DNA of 64,000 nucleotides from Thereva unica (Eukaryota > Arthropoda > Insecta > Diptera > Therevidae), in assembly GCA_949987705.1 (NCBI GenBank), contig OX465281.1, positions 221,001,978 through 221,065,977 on the forward strand, read 5' to 3'. Under the pieces are notes generated by a model. The model had not been told where the DNA came from, did not search any database, and saw nothing but the letters and a program-made list of their open reading frames with translations. Of the stretch, positions 45,574-58,017 are shown piece after piece. Position numbers and translations under genes: made by a program. Numbering within the stretch: position 1 is the stretch's first letter; each line of letters begins with the position of its first letter.

Positions 45574-48500
45574 TTATTGGTGCAATTCCAGCATATCTTG
45601 AAGATAAAGGAGAATTTTTATCATTTTTAGCCCATATGTTTTTTATCATTAATATTACGGAGAAATCTTATTTACGAAAATTGTAGAAAATTAGACTATC
45701 TAAAAAAAATGTTTTAACAAAAATTCTGTAGGTCTCACGGTTTCCGAGATATAAGACAAACCATTTTTACACTCGAAACAAGATGGCGACCGACGGACAC
45801 CCCTCCGGAACCCGAAAACTCGGTTTTATACTCCCAACTAGAGGTTGGGGGTTGGACAATGAAAAACAAAATTGCTGTTTTCATAAAATACACAGATGGC
45901 CCTTTTTTGCAGGATTTTACTGGACTAATAGTAAAATACAAGTTTTTAATTTTTTACTGTTATTCGTCCATCTTAATTACAAATTAAAAACAAAAACTTT
46001 CAATCACAAATGGGAAAACCGGAAAAGTTGGAAAAACAAAAAAATAAAATTGACGAGCATCCATTTTCTTTTCTATATGGACGTGTGTAAAATAAAGTTT
46101 ATATACAGAAAACACGCGGGGTGGACTTGAATGTAATTTTGCAGAATTTTTAAAAATAGAACCATACATGTGTACGCGCCGCCGCGGCCTCATGTTGTAC
46201 GGGCGCGGAACAGCTCAAATGCTGAATGGATAAATTTGTATCGAGAAAAGAGAGTATGTGGGGATGATAAACATTTATTCGTTTATTTACATATTTTTAT
46301 TTTATATGTATATGAAAAAAAAAATGAAGAAATTTGCTGAAATTGGAAAAACCAACAGAAAAATATAAAATCAAGATTTTCTTGTGAAATGTCTGTGCAT
46401 AGAAAATCACATGTTTCAAATAGTTTCAACACAAAAATAAACATATTCTTAAATATTATAGTATTAATATTTTTATGAATTAACAGATTTAGAAGTAGTG
46501 TATTAGATAGAGTTAGGCAGCGATGAGTCTAAATAAAATAAAATTTAATAAAAACAATAATATTTAAACTACAATACAAGCTAAGAATTGCGCAAAACAT
46601 TGGATAATTTCAGAAAACTAAACAAATAATGTGTGTATGTCCATATGTTCGCAATAGGCTTCAACACCGTGCAACCGATCTTCTTCAAATTTAAACCATG
46701 TGCTATTCACATTAACAGAAAGAACATACACTATTACTTTCTAAAGCCACTCCTAGATGGCGCTGTCATGGAGAGCTTCGTGGAAAATCATTTCAGAGCT
46801 TCGTAATTTTGCATGAAGATCCCTGAGGGTCTCGCATGATGCACCTCGAAGCCCGGTTTTGACAGAAATTCAAAATGGCCGCGGAAATATGGTTGACTTT
46901 GCAAATTTTATTCCGATTCCAATGAAAATGGGTATCTAAGGGGTTTAAAGGTCGTAAATAACGAATTCGTGGTCAAAACTTATAAATTAAAAATGGCCGC
47001 GCCAATATGGCGTACGAATTTTTATAGTTTTGTGACGATTCTCGTAAAAGCGAGTATCTGGGGTTTTCTAAGGTAGCAAATTTGGCCAGAAAAAATCGAT
47101 GTCGCCGTGGTCGTCGTTAGTGAAAATTTGGTATCGTTCTACATCGGCTTAAAGTCAGTGACAGCGTGCGTACGTCGTAATGTCAACCGAATGACAATTA
47201 TGTTAGCAACGTAAATTAGAAGTCTACGACATAGTCATGAATACGCTCAAGATGTCACGTCGTATGTTCGCAAGATTAGTTCATCACCTTCACGTACAAT
47301 CCCCGTTGGGTAGAAATCTGACAAGAGTTATTTCACCCACCAATTGCCTTCGCGAGTTGCTACACTTACATATGGCTGATCGAGAAGATAAAACCGGATG
47401 AAATTGATGATCAGCGGAAATTTCAGATCAAGAAGAAGATCCAGGCCGAACGAGCTGATCGACCACCATATACAACATTGATCACGCTGATGACTTCGCC
47501 CAAACCCTGCTATATCTTCTCCAAGATATTACAATTGAAATCATTCGTCAAAGAAATTTTAACGACGGTTGAAAGTTGGGAAACTTCACGCGTTGCATGT
47601 GACGCGTCAAGGATTTTCTTCCGTCATTGGGCCTGTTGGCATTTAAAAGCATGTACTCCAACTCAATTGTCAACGCAACGCATGAAGGCGTTACACAGTC
47701 CATCCAAGCAAAGGCGAGTGTTGCTATTTGCATTTGCTATTAGTCAAAATTCGTTGCCGAACATCATTTCAACATCTTTTAACTATTAATGGTGAATTGT
47801 GTGGGACATATGTATAGAAGAGCCTGTCAACTTTGGGACTGGTAGAATATGACACTCATTGGGATTACACCATTCGAGATGTTGTGATTTCTTCAAATGC
47901 TTTTTACTTTTTTTTCACATTTCCAATAGATTTCCACAAATTCACAAAACGATCACAACCAAATTTTTCGAAATATAGACAGGACTAGGTCTGTCGGGTC
48001 AGGTAGTATACAATAAAAATGGTGAATACACACATATACCTACAAATGTCTAACCTAACAATTCAACTTTTAAAAATAAATCAGAACCTCGGCTGTATAC
48101 AAGTTTCAACATTTGCTGGAATTCTACCACCGCAAATCTATCGACAAGTTTGTTTGTCGACATGTGAATTTCGGAACCAAACATTGATTTGGAAATCTTT
48201 GGGAAATTTCGCTTCAAGAGCTGAATTGGTTATGTTTCGGATTCAAATCTTTCGGAAAGACAGTTAAATATTTCTCCCAATTTAATACGGAATTAGTTTG
48301 AAGTTTTTATCCAAAAGCTCAACGAAGGGAAAGAAGAACACCGCACCTCTATAATAACAGGATGATTGTAAAGATTCCGAAAAAAGTGATCAGTATTATC
48401 TGCTTAATAACTGGAGTACTCAGAATATTTGAAAAAAAATCTCATGATAGTATTTCAACGTCAAACTAAATATAGAATACTCCATTATTGCAAAACTCAG

Positions 48501-50429
48501 ACAATCTTTTCAAATCAATTCAGTTCGATTTTTATCATTTTTAATTTTTTATAAGTGGGCGCAACAGTACTTGTAGGACACTTGTAGACTTAGAGAGTTT
48601 GCGGAAACACATTATCAAATTTTATTTTTGCGTGGTAATACAATTTTGATATAGCATCTTTTTGACATGTGCACAGGCCTTCTTCAACTATCAAAAATTA
48701 GTATTAAAGCAATCAATCATCTAATGATGCAATTGAGAGTTTTATTGTCTAAAAGAAATATATACATATGTATGTTGGATTAAAGAAATCGAAAATCAAC
48801 GGAAATATTAATAAAAAAACGTGAAACTGGAAAGATGGATAGTGAAAAGTTGTAATGCAAACAAAAAGTAATGCTTTAAGTATGTGAACTGAATGGGATT
48901 TTCCTTATTTCAATGGAGCAAATGTGTGTATTAAGAGCGATAAAATATTGCTAGATTTCTCATGACGCTCAATATATCAGTGGTTAAACAGATACTTTAT
49001 CTTTGATGAGTTCAAGTTTTTTGAGCTATGTCCCAGCCTGGAGACCTATGTTAAAAATTGAGTGATAAAGCAATCCTATTGCATTCACTTCTATTTGAAA
49101 AACATTAGAGGACAATATAGAAACATGTGTACACCTATATTTGCCCTTTTTATTTCGACAATACCTTATTTGTTAAAGAAATCAGCTTGTCAACCAGATT
49201 TGCTAACATTTAATTTTAGGATTTATTCTAGCTACGAAAAGTTAAGATTTAAAAATCATATTTTATCCTTAACAATTTATCATATTTTTAAAATGGTATT
49301 TTTTTAACAGAGTATATAATTAAATTAGACTATAATCAGTTATCATTAGTCATTTATCTTTAAACAGGTATCAATTTTAATGTTTCATTATATATAATAT
49401 TTAAATAAAAGTAATAAAGGTAACTAATGGTAGCAATGTATTTTTAGAAATAATGCATTATTATCTAGAATTCGTAGCAAATCAATCCTTGCTTTTCTGG
49501 TCGACTTAAGGTCATTAGGTAAATGGAATAACGACAGACCAGGTTAAGTAAACGCTTTAGAAATTAAAAACTCATTATCAGGCGGCGACGTACTTACTTG
49601 CGAGTGCTTAAATGCACGAAAATTATGGCCTAGGGATTTTTTTAGCTCTTGGATTTATTTTGTGTATACAGATATTATATCGTTTATATATAAATTTGAT
49701 TTGATTTGATCGTTGAGAAACACATTTCTTCTAATAAAACACATTGCATAAAGATATTCTTCTCTTTTTTCTACCCTTCCTTTAATAATAAATAAAATTT
49801 AGGGGATAGTGCTAAAGCAAAGAAAGAAGTTTTCTATCAAAACCGGTTTCGTAGTTAAGATGTCCGACTATAATCTCAGTACAATAGTGTTCTATTAAAA
49901 CATCTCACCGACTTATTACCAGTTAATAAAAGGGCATCAAAATTTCACTTAGGCGGGTCTTTACCGGCTACAGCTTACAGTTCGACATAGAACTCTATTA
50001 TGATATGATTTAGCCATCGACGGTGGTCGGTCTTCAGCAGAATAGGGGAATAACATGTAGCATAACATGCACGTGCTGCAACTATTTCGGACTGATGGAA
50101 GTGCGATCATAACCTCCTAGCGATGGCTATTGGTATTTATCCTATGAGAGAGGATAGGCTAATATGATCGGGCTAGTCCTTTCCAAGTAAGGTTGGGGTG
50201 AAACTATAAACCTCACTCGGAAAAAAAAATTATTACGGAATGAGCAACATTTGTGACGTTCAATGTAGGAGTGTTGTGGCTCCGTATTTTAGAGTATTGC
50301 TTTGGAATGCAATTTGTCGTATCTTTCGCTGTGGGGGTGGAACGGCTCCGGAAGTTCACTATAAGTGCAATTATAGTGCACTTCTAGAGTTGCTTTGGTT
50401 TTGTAGTATGGGATATGACGGAATAAGAC
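45574..50429. other. Mostly AT-rich DNA without recognisable genes
   Basis: The stretch 46670-47110 has ATGGCCGC-type words (CAAAATGGCCGCGG, AAAATGGCCGCGCC) like those in the palindromic element at 9296-11612 (CATGGCCGC). It may be a decayed relative. The segments 47420-47790 and 48019-48267 are open but unrecognised. From 48300 to 49990 there is nothing. The part 49990-50220 is a GC-richer unidentified repeat-like stretch. Confidence 0.35.
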
Positions 50430-51105
50430 TCAACAGCGGATCAACCTTTAGTGTTCATGGCTCTGGGCACTACCCACACTGTTTTTCAGGCTGAAAGAAG
50501 AAGAAGTCAAGCTGCACTGCTGGCCATTAAATCGCACAGGGTCTCATCAAAGACTGTCCTGGATTGTCTTCAATCCCTGAAATTCCTCAGCAGGAACAAT
50601 AGTGTCACGCTGGTAATGAGATTGCCGATAGCCTGGCTAGAGCAGGCGCAAACTCATTACCTATTGGTCCGGAACCTTTCTGTAGCTTAGCAAGCTGCCA
50701 CGTAAAAATGGCCATAAAGAATTGGGTTGACCAGATGTTTCTTCAAAGCTGGTCTAGGACCCAGGGTGCTCGTCAAGCTAAAAGATTCATCCAAATCGAT
50801 AAAGCTAAGGCGGGCAAACTTTTAAATCTCAAGAGGTAGGAGCTAAAAATAATAACAGAGCTCCTGACGGGCCACTGTTCGCTTAACTATCACCTAAACA
50901 AAATAGGTCTGGTGGCCGACTCTGGCTGTCGATTCTGCGGGGCAGCTCCCGAAACTGCGGAGCACTTGATGTGCGACTGTGAGGCTACAGCGAGGAAAAG
51001 ACTGAACCTCCTCCATTGTGATTTCGCTACTCCCAGGGAGGCTTGGGACAGGAACCCTAAATCAGTTTTAGGCTACCTAAGAAGCCTTAACCTTGATGGT
51101 TTTTA
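50430..51105 (+). mobile_element. LINE remnant: RNase H and C-terminal zinc knuckle
   Basis: The plus strand reads LGTTHTVFQAE, SQAALLAIKSHRVSSKTVLD, ADSLARAGANSLPIGPEPF (RNase H core and end), and FLQSWSRTQGARQAKRFI. Then come ELLTGHCSLNYHLNKIGLVA, the knuckle CRFCGAAPETAEHLMCDC (C-x2-C-x8-H-x4-C) near 50930-50985, and SVLGYLRSLNLDGF with a stop at 51104. The WVPGH motif is disrupted by a frameshift. RT is missing. The layout is that of RNase H-bearing I/R1/LOA-type LINEs. Confidence 0.8.
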
Positions 51106-51114
51106 AAGACGGGG

Positions 51115-52210
51115 ATGGCACAATAGACCAAACAAAATAGGTCGCAGTGCCCGCTAAAGCGTATGACTGGGCGATGCGGGAAATGTCGTGTAAGATGTCC
51201 GTTGCTTCGGCATCTGTGTCGGCGAAGACGGCGCTATCGTCGGCGAACATTAAGTCGGTTACGAAGTTGTTGTCGTCATATCGAACTCCGAGTAGTCCAT
51301 CGAATGCTTCACGCATAATCGCGTCGATCACAACATTAAACAGAAGTGGCGAAGCGACGTCTCCCTGTCGGACACCCGTGTGAATCGAGAATCCCGCGGT
51401 TAAGTCGCTTCGAATACGAACGCTGCTGGTTGAGTCATCGCACGACGCTTGGAGAAATTGGATGATTTTCAATGGCATGTGTTCGGTTTCCAAAGCTCTG
51501 AAATCCATGCAATCGAAAGCAAATTTGAAATCGATGAAAACGACGACAGTTCGTTTACAGCAACGAATTACTTCTTCCATTAGCTGATGGAGTGCGACTA
51601 TTTGATCAATACTTCCTCGATATGGTCTAAATCCAGCTTGTTCTTTCCGGCTCGTTTGCCCTCGATGTTTCTGTAGACTCGATTTTATGATTTTCGTAAA
51701 TACATTGCCGACGATCGAAAGGAGGCTAATACCGCGATAATTCATGCATTCCCAGCTGTCACTTTTTTTCAAAATTGGGAAAACGATCGCTTTCTTCGGC
51801 GACGACGGGACACTATCCGTAGCCATATGTGTGTTATGAGGATATGGAATCGTTATGATAAGACATCATCTCCGGCTTTGACCACCTCGGCGGTTACTTG
51901 GTCTATTCCCGGTGGTTTTCTATTTTTCAGCGATTTTATTGCCGTCTTCACCTCGATAATTGTCGGTTCGGTATCGTGAAACTGATTCGTCGGCTGTTCG
52001 ATAATCGGAGGTTTGAGTGCTGGACTTTGTGGCGGATCGTGGTTGTACAGCTGGTGGAAGAATTCTACCCACCGCTGCGGGCGCCCATGGGAGAATTCAC
52101 GAAAGTTCTATCCGATTTTTTGATGTTGTCATTTGTTGATGTGGTTTTGCCGCCTAACCGCCGGATTGTCTGGTACAGCGTCCTGTACTCGTGCAGGACT
52201 ATTTTATACT
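51115..52210 (-). mobile_element. Family A RTE-like LINE remnant, longest RT copy
   Basis: From about 52200 the minus strand gives RTLYQTIRRLGGKT, EVVKAGDDVLS and then a long open frame (51826-51077). That frame runs YRGISLLSIVGNVFTKIIKS, QAGFRPYRGSIDQIVALHQL, VVVFIDFKFAFDCMDF (motif A), ASCDDSTSSVRIRSDL, TGVRQGDVASPLLFNVVIDA, LGVRYDDNNFVTDLMFADDS (motif C) and DISRIAQSYA. It then leaves family text at a breakpoint near 51165. The RT core is the best preserved of this family, but the 3' half is gone. Confidence 0.88.
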
Positions 52211-52304
52211 ACTACTACCACTACTACTATTTCTATTTCCAAACGCAATCACCAAACGTTATTTGTACAAATAAGTCAGTTATTATAGGTGATTAAAAAG
52301 ACCT

Positions 52305-52429
52305 ACTAGCAGAAGCCGCAACAACTGGGAGATCCTGGTCGGAGCTGAGAGCTGTCGCGCAAAACAGAGTCCGCTGGAGGGCAACTGTTTCCGCTCTATG
52401 TCCCATGAGGGATTAAAGGAGCGCAATGA
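52305..52429 (+). mobile_element. Family B LINE 3'-end insertion with perfect duplication
   Basis: This 125-bp severely 5'-truncated insertion is flanked by the perfect 15-bp direct repeat TGATTAAAAAGACCT (52290-52304, 52430-52444). The insert is the last part of family B (AACTGGGAGATCCTGGTCGG...CATGAGGGATTAAAGGAGC). It shows the family was mobilised by target-primed reverse transcription into this locus. Confidence 0.9.
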
Positions 52430-52444
52430 TGATTAAAAAGACCT

Positions 52445-53961
52445 TCCCTAACCGATTTTAAAGAGTTTTACTTCAATTTTTCACAAAAAAACGATTATCG
52501 TTAACGATTTACATTCATTAATTTAGGTGTTGCTATCTTGCTTTGAAATAAAAACTCAAAAAATCCTACTAACCCTGTTCCTAAGCAAGCAAGTACATAT
52601 GCACCTTAATCGATTTGTGTAAACAACAAAAAAAAACATTGTTTATTTTTTCTCTATATAATTACTATATATGGAAATTTTCCCATCTTAAACAATTCAA
52701 TTTAGTATTTAAGCTGAATTATTTGCAAAGTCTGGCTTGCAGACGTCGTCGGGTTTACTGTACAGTACAGTGTACAACTACAATCGTACGACAAAGGTCA
52801 TTCTTTGTCTGATCCACAACGTCGTCTTTGACTACTATAGTAATATATTTTTGCAATGGAAAATACAAAAAAATAATAACAACAACAACAAATGATAAAA
52901 TAAAATCGCGTTTCAAATATAGATACTCGTATACAATTGCGCTTAAGCTTCCAATGTATATTTTGATAGTATTGTGAAAATCTTGCAACAGTGGATATAC
53001 CAGATAGCAACATAATTGCAAAAAAAGAGAATCATAATAACAACAACAACAACACTAGCAATAGTAGCCAAACCAAAAACCCAAACACAATCTTATATCC
53101 GAGAGTCGATAAGCGAGACCCATATGGTTGTGATGTTTCCATTTTATAATGAAAATGAAAAGGTGTTCCGTACATGTGAAGGTAACTCTCAAATCTTGTT
53201 TACTTAATAGATTACAGTCTCGAGAAGAAGAAGTAAAGAAATGAATGACTCTCTCGGTGACTGTATGTATAACTTCCAGCCAAGCTTAGAGACCCAACTT
53301 GGAAAGAAATTTTTCATGCCCAGTTTTTGTATTTTTTTTTCTGCTGCTTTCGAGCCCGTTGTCATGCATTTATATACCTGCACAAGGTAGGCCTTTATGT
53401 ATAGGTAGTGGTAAGAAGAATATACCTTTGCAGCCGCACCAGTTTGGCAGCAAAACAACAACAACAGAAAAAAAAGATCCAAATGGAATTGAGAATAAAA
53501 GACAGGTTGAAGCACAGGTTAAAGAGAATGAAAATGCCTATACGCGCCCCTGTTCACCGTTGTCTCTTCTTTCTGACTACCTATAACAACAAAAAAAAAC
53601 GAGTCTACGTCACTTTTCTCTCACAGCAGCACAGTGCAACGCGAAGCCGTACAAGTTTTACTTAAGTATAATAAATCGACAAAGTTTTTCACTCCGATTT
53701 ACATTTAAAAAAAATCATTGTTCAAAATTTACAGGTGATTTTATATATACTAACCTTTACGCTCAATGTGTACCTGTCACAAGCGCAAATGAAGTAAAGC
53801 AATGCTAGCAGATCTCAGTGAGTTTTTTTTGTTGTTGAAATCTTCAAAACATCAATTGAAGGTTCATTGAACTAAATTGAGCAACTTAATAGCTTAAGTT
53901 AAGCTAGTTGAACAAAAAAGTGGGCTACTGATATTTTTGCTCAAATTCAAATTTCTTACGA
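52445..53961. other. AT-rich DNA with CAA/ACA repeats
   Basis: ACA/CAA trinucleotide tracts lie at 52877-52891 and 53037-53055. No supported gene or element was seen. Confidence 0.45.
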
Positions 53962-54289
53962 TATAGAAGGAAATAAATAAGATAAGAAAATTTTCAGCGA
54001 TGATATTCTAGACTAAGGTAAATGTACCATATTCCGGACTAGTACATAATCACGATCTGTAAGGGAGGGGTCGTCCATAAATTACGTGAGGCGTTTAGGG
54101 GGGAGGGGGTCGAGCCGAATCTCACCAAATCTCACGTGGGGAGAGGGGGTCTCGGCAAATCTCACGTAATTTTTTTTTTTTAAAACAAACAGTGTAAAAT
54201 TGCGCGAAAATTGGGTTAAATTAAGAAAAACGTGTTTCTCCACTAAAGACCCACCCCCATTCACTTTCAGGCCGGCCGGCACGACTAAG

Positions 54290-54600
54290 CTTGACTCAGT
54301 CGAACTGAGGGATGAGCCTGACAGGCCGTGGCATGTAGGTAAAGTCCTAATTCCCTACAGACACACAGGCGAAAACAACTGCTTAGCATAGCAGGTTATT
54401 AATTCAAGGGCAAAAATGCTCATGGCCCGAACGAAAGCTTCAAGCTTCACGCCGTGAACACAAAAGAGCAAAAAAGCGCAAACGCGATTGTGGATGGTTT
54501 TCACGACTAGCTCGCGCCTTGCCTTCCGTTCCGAGTGGATACGGTGTGAATTCTTAGTGAATAGAAGTTCAGATCTTGAGACCCGAACTGACGATAAATG
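54290..54600. repeat. Dispersed repeat R, copy 2
   Basis: Same-orientation relative of 33180-33550, lacking a block of roughly 100 bp. Confidence 0.6.
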
Positions 54601-54638
54601 CGAGTTTCGTCAGCTTTCTTAAACTACAGGCCCCTTAC

Positions 54639-55021
54639 TAGTGATGAGCCAGACTAGTCTTGCACATTTAGCAAGACCAAGCAATACCAAGACAAGACAG
54701 GACAAGGATAAGTCAAGACTGAAAGATCAAGATAGCAAGGCTTTTTGCTCATCACTAAATGGCAAAAATTTTCCAGTAATGAGCAAAAGTCTTGTCTTGC
54801 ACATTCAGCAGGACAAAGACAAGACTGCAAGACTTTTTGCAAGACTTTTTCGAAGGCTTTTTGCTCATCACTGCATGACTTTAGGCATTTAGTGATGAGC
54901 AAAGAGTCTTGCTATCTTGATCTTGTAGTATTATTTTGTCCTGTCTTGTCTTGTTCTTGCTTTGGTCTTGCTTAATGTACAATAAAAGGAAGAACTGCAA
55001 GAAAAGTCTTGCTCATCACTA
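54639..55021. mobile_element. hAT-like foldback MITE with TAGTGATGAGC ends
   Basis: The ends TAGTGATGAGC (54639-54649) and the complement (55011-55021) are perfect. The same end also occurs internally at 54747-54757, 54863-54872 and 54890-54900, so it looks like stacked or rearranged copies. The interior is made of many AAGACAAGACA/GCAAGAC words in both orientations. Flanking octamers CCCCTTAC and CCCCATAA may be a decayed 8-bp duplication. Confidence 0.7.
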
Positions 55022-55715
55022 CCCCATAAAGTTGGCGGCCAGTGAGTGTATAGGGATATTTGGCCTCAAGGCGAAAACTTTCAGGCCACGGTCAGCTGGC
55101 GACCTGTGTGTAAATTGGGGCCTTAAGATAGGGGTAAATCCTACACAAAAATTGGTTGTCGATTGTCAAACGTGCGTCTCGTCAAATGCTGCAGAGTACG
55201 AGCCAAGTAACACTGACCCGCGAAAAGGCCCTTAGAATTTAGAACTACAAGAAGGTACACGCCGAATTTTAGCTTAATGAAATGCCTGTTGAGTGAGTGC
55301 TCACGTTTTGGTAGTTGTGTGTCCACTACAAACGGAAAAGTGAGTGGAATAGAGGAGGAAATTATCAGTTATCTCAAATAAAATCTTGCTCCCAACACCC
55401 CCCTTCCGCCCAGATGAACTTTTTACACGCCTTTCACTCCGAATTCTAAACGGATTTCACTACGGTTACGAACAAGGATTTTAAATGCGAGGGCCTTTCC
55501 TGCAGGTCTATATTCTAAGAAAAGGCCCGCTTTGCTGTGGTTACGACCGTAAATACGTATTTTTAGTGTAAATACTAGATTTTTTTAAAATTTGAAAAAT
55601 CTCACGTGAGATTAGGGGGAGGGAGGGGATCGAGCCAAATCTCACGAAATCTTATCAAGGGGGAGGGGGTCGAAAAATCTCAAAAATCACCTCACGTAAT
55701 TTATGGACGACCCCT

Positions 55716-56188
55716 AATTTTTTTTTTATGTGACACACTAGAGACTTAGGGAAGGCCCCTTTGTGTACTGTCGACCATGTATTTTTTTTTTATTATTTTT
55801 TGAAATGTCGAACAGCAGCTCTAGCCGGAAGATAGAGAGAGAAGTGAAGGAAAGAACTGTCACAACCTAGCTGCGGTATTTTTATTTCACCTACTCCCAA
55901 CCATTTTGCGACTCTGACATCGGGGCATCGAGAACAACTCGCTGGAGTGTTATGCCTCCTGAAACGAGTTGAATCTCATCAACCAACCGATGACATGCGC
56001 TTGGTGGAGCGGGGAAGAACTAGTGAAGGCTATGACAGAAGGAATCAGGAATGCAAAGAGGGAAGAAGAAAGAAGGAAAGTTATGTAGGTAGGAAATTGG
56101 GAAAGGCTAGGACCGTGGCACCGCCGGGAATCGAACCCGGGACCTCAGGGATAGTTGTCAGGCGCCTTACCCTAGACTACCGAGGCCC
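55716..56188 (-). mobile_element. tRNA-derived SINE, full-length copy 3
   Basis: On the minus strand the element starts at 56188 with a tRNA-like head of about 75 nt (56188-56114): A-box-like TAGTCTAGGGTAAGG and a canonical B box GGTTCGATTCC. A body of about 390 nt shared with 2318-2582 and 6088-6412 follows, ending in a poly(A) at 55719-55728. A 16-bp duplication with two mismatches (AATCACGATCTGTAAG at 54048-54063, AATTACGGTCTGTAAG at 56189-56204) frames the SINE together with the TIR element that later landed at its tail. Confidence 0.85.
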
Positions 56189-56621
56189 AATTACGGTCTG
56201 TAAGCTATAAAATAAGGAAACCGTTGAATATTTTGGAATATAAAATAACCAGAGCTTTTATTAGCTTCACTTGTAACTATGTAATAAAATCTTACAGGTT
56301 AAATTTGATCCACTTTCCGGTTTCCGATTGAACTGAAATTTGGCATACACGTTTAGTTTGGATAACAATGCAATCTAACCATTTTGTAAAGAAATCCAGA
56401 TGGTGGCTCCAAAATAGCAGCTGATTTTTGGTAATCGTGCTCCGCAGCTCTCTGCGGGTATCATATGAAAGGATATAACAAGTCAAATACAATTAGCTGT
56501 GTGGCGTCATTCCAAATTCAAAATGGCAGCCAACACAAAATTGCGGAAGACCTATAATAGACTAAAAAGAAAAACATATAACCGATCAACCTCAACTTGT
56601 AGTTCGCGTGATACTTAGTAT

Positions 56622-57807
56622 TAAGATGCGCCAAATGTTCGGCCGAATATTCGTATTCGGTATATTCGGCGTATTTTTTAATGTTCGTATTCGGCCGAAT
56701 ATTCGGTTAGTTTGCCGAATAATTACCGAATATTTATATGGTATTATTTTAAGAGTTACAAATGTTAAAGTGGTTTTATTCTAGAACAGTAAATAGGTAG
56801 TATATTTGTAAATGAAACAAACACTTCTTTGTGTAACCATATTTATTCACAAAATCAAAAATTAAAAAAAAAATTGAGAATCCACAAACGAATCGACAAG
56901 AACGAGACAAATTTTAAACTAGTTTGCAACTGCTTGCGTTCGACTGTTCTTGGTGGTCGGAAGCAATATCAAGCTGGTGACAGACAAGCTTACCTGTGTT
57001 GCATTCAGCGGTTCCATGATATGCGGTGAGTTTCCACCAACATCTAATTGCGTAGCTGCATTCCGCCCCGACTTTTAAACATAACCGAAAAATCTAAGAG
57101 ACGAGTGTATAATTGTGTGTGCTAAGTATATCGAATGCGGCAATACAGAAAAAGTAAAAAGTAGACCGACATTTGCGTTGCGTGCATTCGATTCACGGAA
57201 TATTTCGCCAAGTCGCATTTGAATACACACACTATATTGTCTGTCACCGAATGCAACGCATGTATGCTTGGAAATGTCACCAGTTTCAGTTATGTGGTTG
57301 CATTTGTGGGTGTCAAAGTTTATTCAACAAAATCTTCGTGAGCAAAGAACACCGGTTGGATCAAAAATCAGTTACGCTTGTGTGTGGACAAAGGTTTCAT
57401 TTTGGTTGCAAACTTGTTGTGAGGGTGATAATGGTGAAACCAGTTTGAAATTTATATTTATAGCTATAGCTTGGATGGCAAATCAGTCGACTCATGTGCG
57501 TAGGGTCTCAATGTTTATGAAATAGTCATTTCCCCACATTGTTGCTCTAGTCGCTTATAGTTTTGGCGATAACTCTATCACGCGAGAAATTGCAATAAAA
57601 AAAGAGCAGCACATTGAGTGAGCGAGCGAGTGTTGGAGGGGTGGGTGAACGGTGCTACTCGCAAAGCGCTTCGTTGACTTATAAGAACCTGTTTACTGCG
57701 CCAAAATGAACCGAATAATTCGGCCGAATGTTCGGTTCGGTATATCTTTGACTGAATATTCGGCCGAATATTCGTATTCGGTCGAACCCATATTCGGCGC
57801 ATCTCTA
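56622..57807. mobile_element. Non-autonomous hAT element with TTCGGCCGAA repeats, 1186 bp
   Basis: The ends read TAAGATGCGCC and, inward from the right, TAGAGATGCGCCGAATATGG. The 8-bp flanks CTTAGTAT (56614-56621) and CTTGGTAT (57808-57815) differ at one base. Both subterminal regions are packed with GGCCGAATATTCG-type palindromic words. An inner inverted pair (GTGACAGACA near 56979 and TGTCTGTCAC near 57239) is present. Short open frames inside have no recognised domain. Confidence 0.8.
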
Positions 57808-57824
57808 CTTGGTATGTATACAAG

Positions 57825-57950
57825 ATGAGTTTAATAGTTGAGTTGAGGTTGAGTTGAAAATAAAAAAGCATTACACTTTACAACATATCACAAACGAAAG
57901 ACAAAGATGCTGCTGTCAACTAAATTCAACTACTGAACTCACGTTTGTAT
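57825..57950 (+). repeat. GTTGAGTTGA-type repeat, copy 2
   Basis: Opposite-orientation match of 13573-13690. Confidence 0.6.
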
Positions 57951-58017
57951 GCATAATTTCAATTCAGCCAAGGTAGTAGAATCGCAAAAATCGCCTCACA
58001 TAGTTTATGAACGCCCC

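Larger units (their letters stand above)
54066..55715. mobile_element. TIR element with GGGGTCGTCC ends, 1650 bp composite
   Basis: Perfect 26-bp inverted ends (54066-54091, 55690-55715) start AGGGGTCGTCCATAAATTAC. Just inside both ends lie repeated AATCTCACG words between G/C-rich runs (GGGGGAGGGGGTCG), again inverted. The interior holds repeat R copy 2 (54290-54600) and a hAT-like MITE (54639-55021). It inserted at the poly(A) end of a SINE. No transposase is visible. A degenerate end of the same kind occurs at 57984-58020. Confidence 0.85.

Noticed and set aside
56113..56188. Genuine tRNA gene.
   Set aside because: A and B boxes are present, but the 5' and 3' ends do not pair as a 7-bp acceptor stem, and the sequence runs straight into the SINE body shared with other copies.
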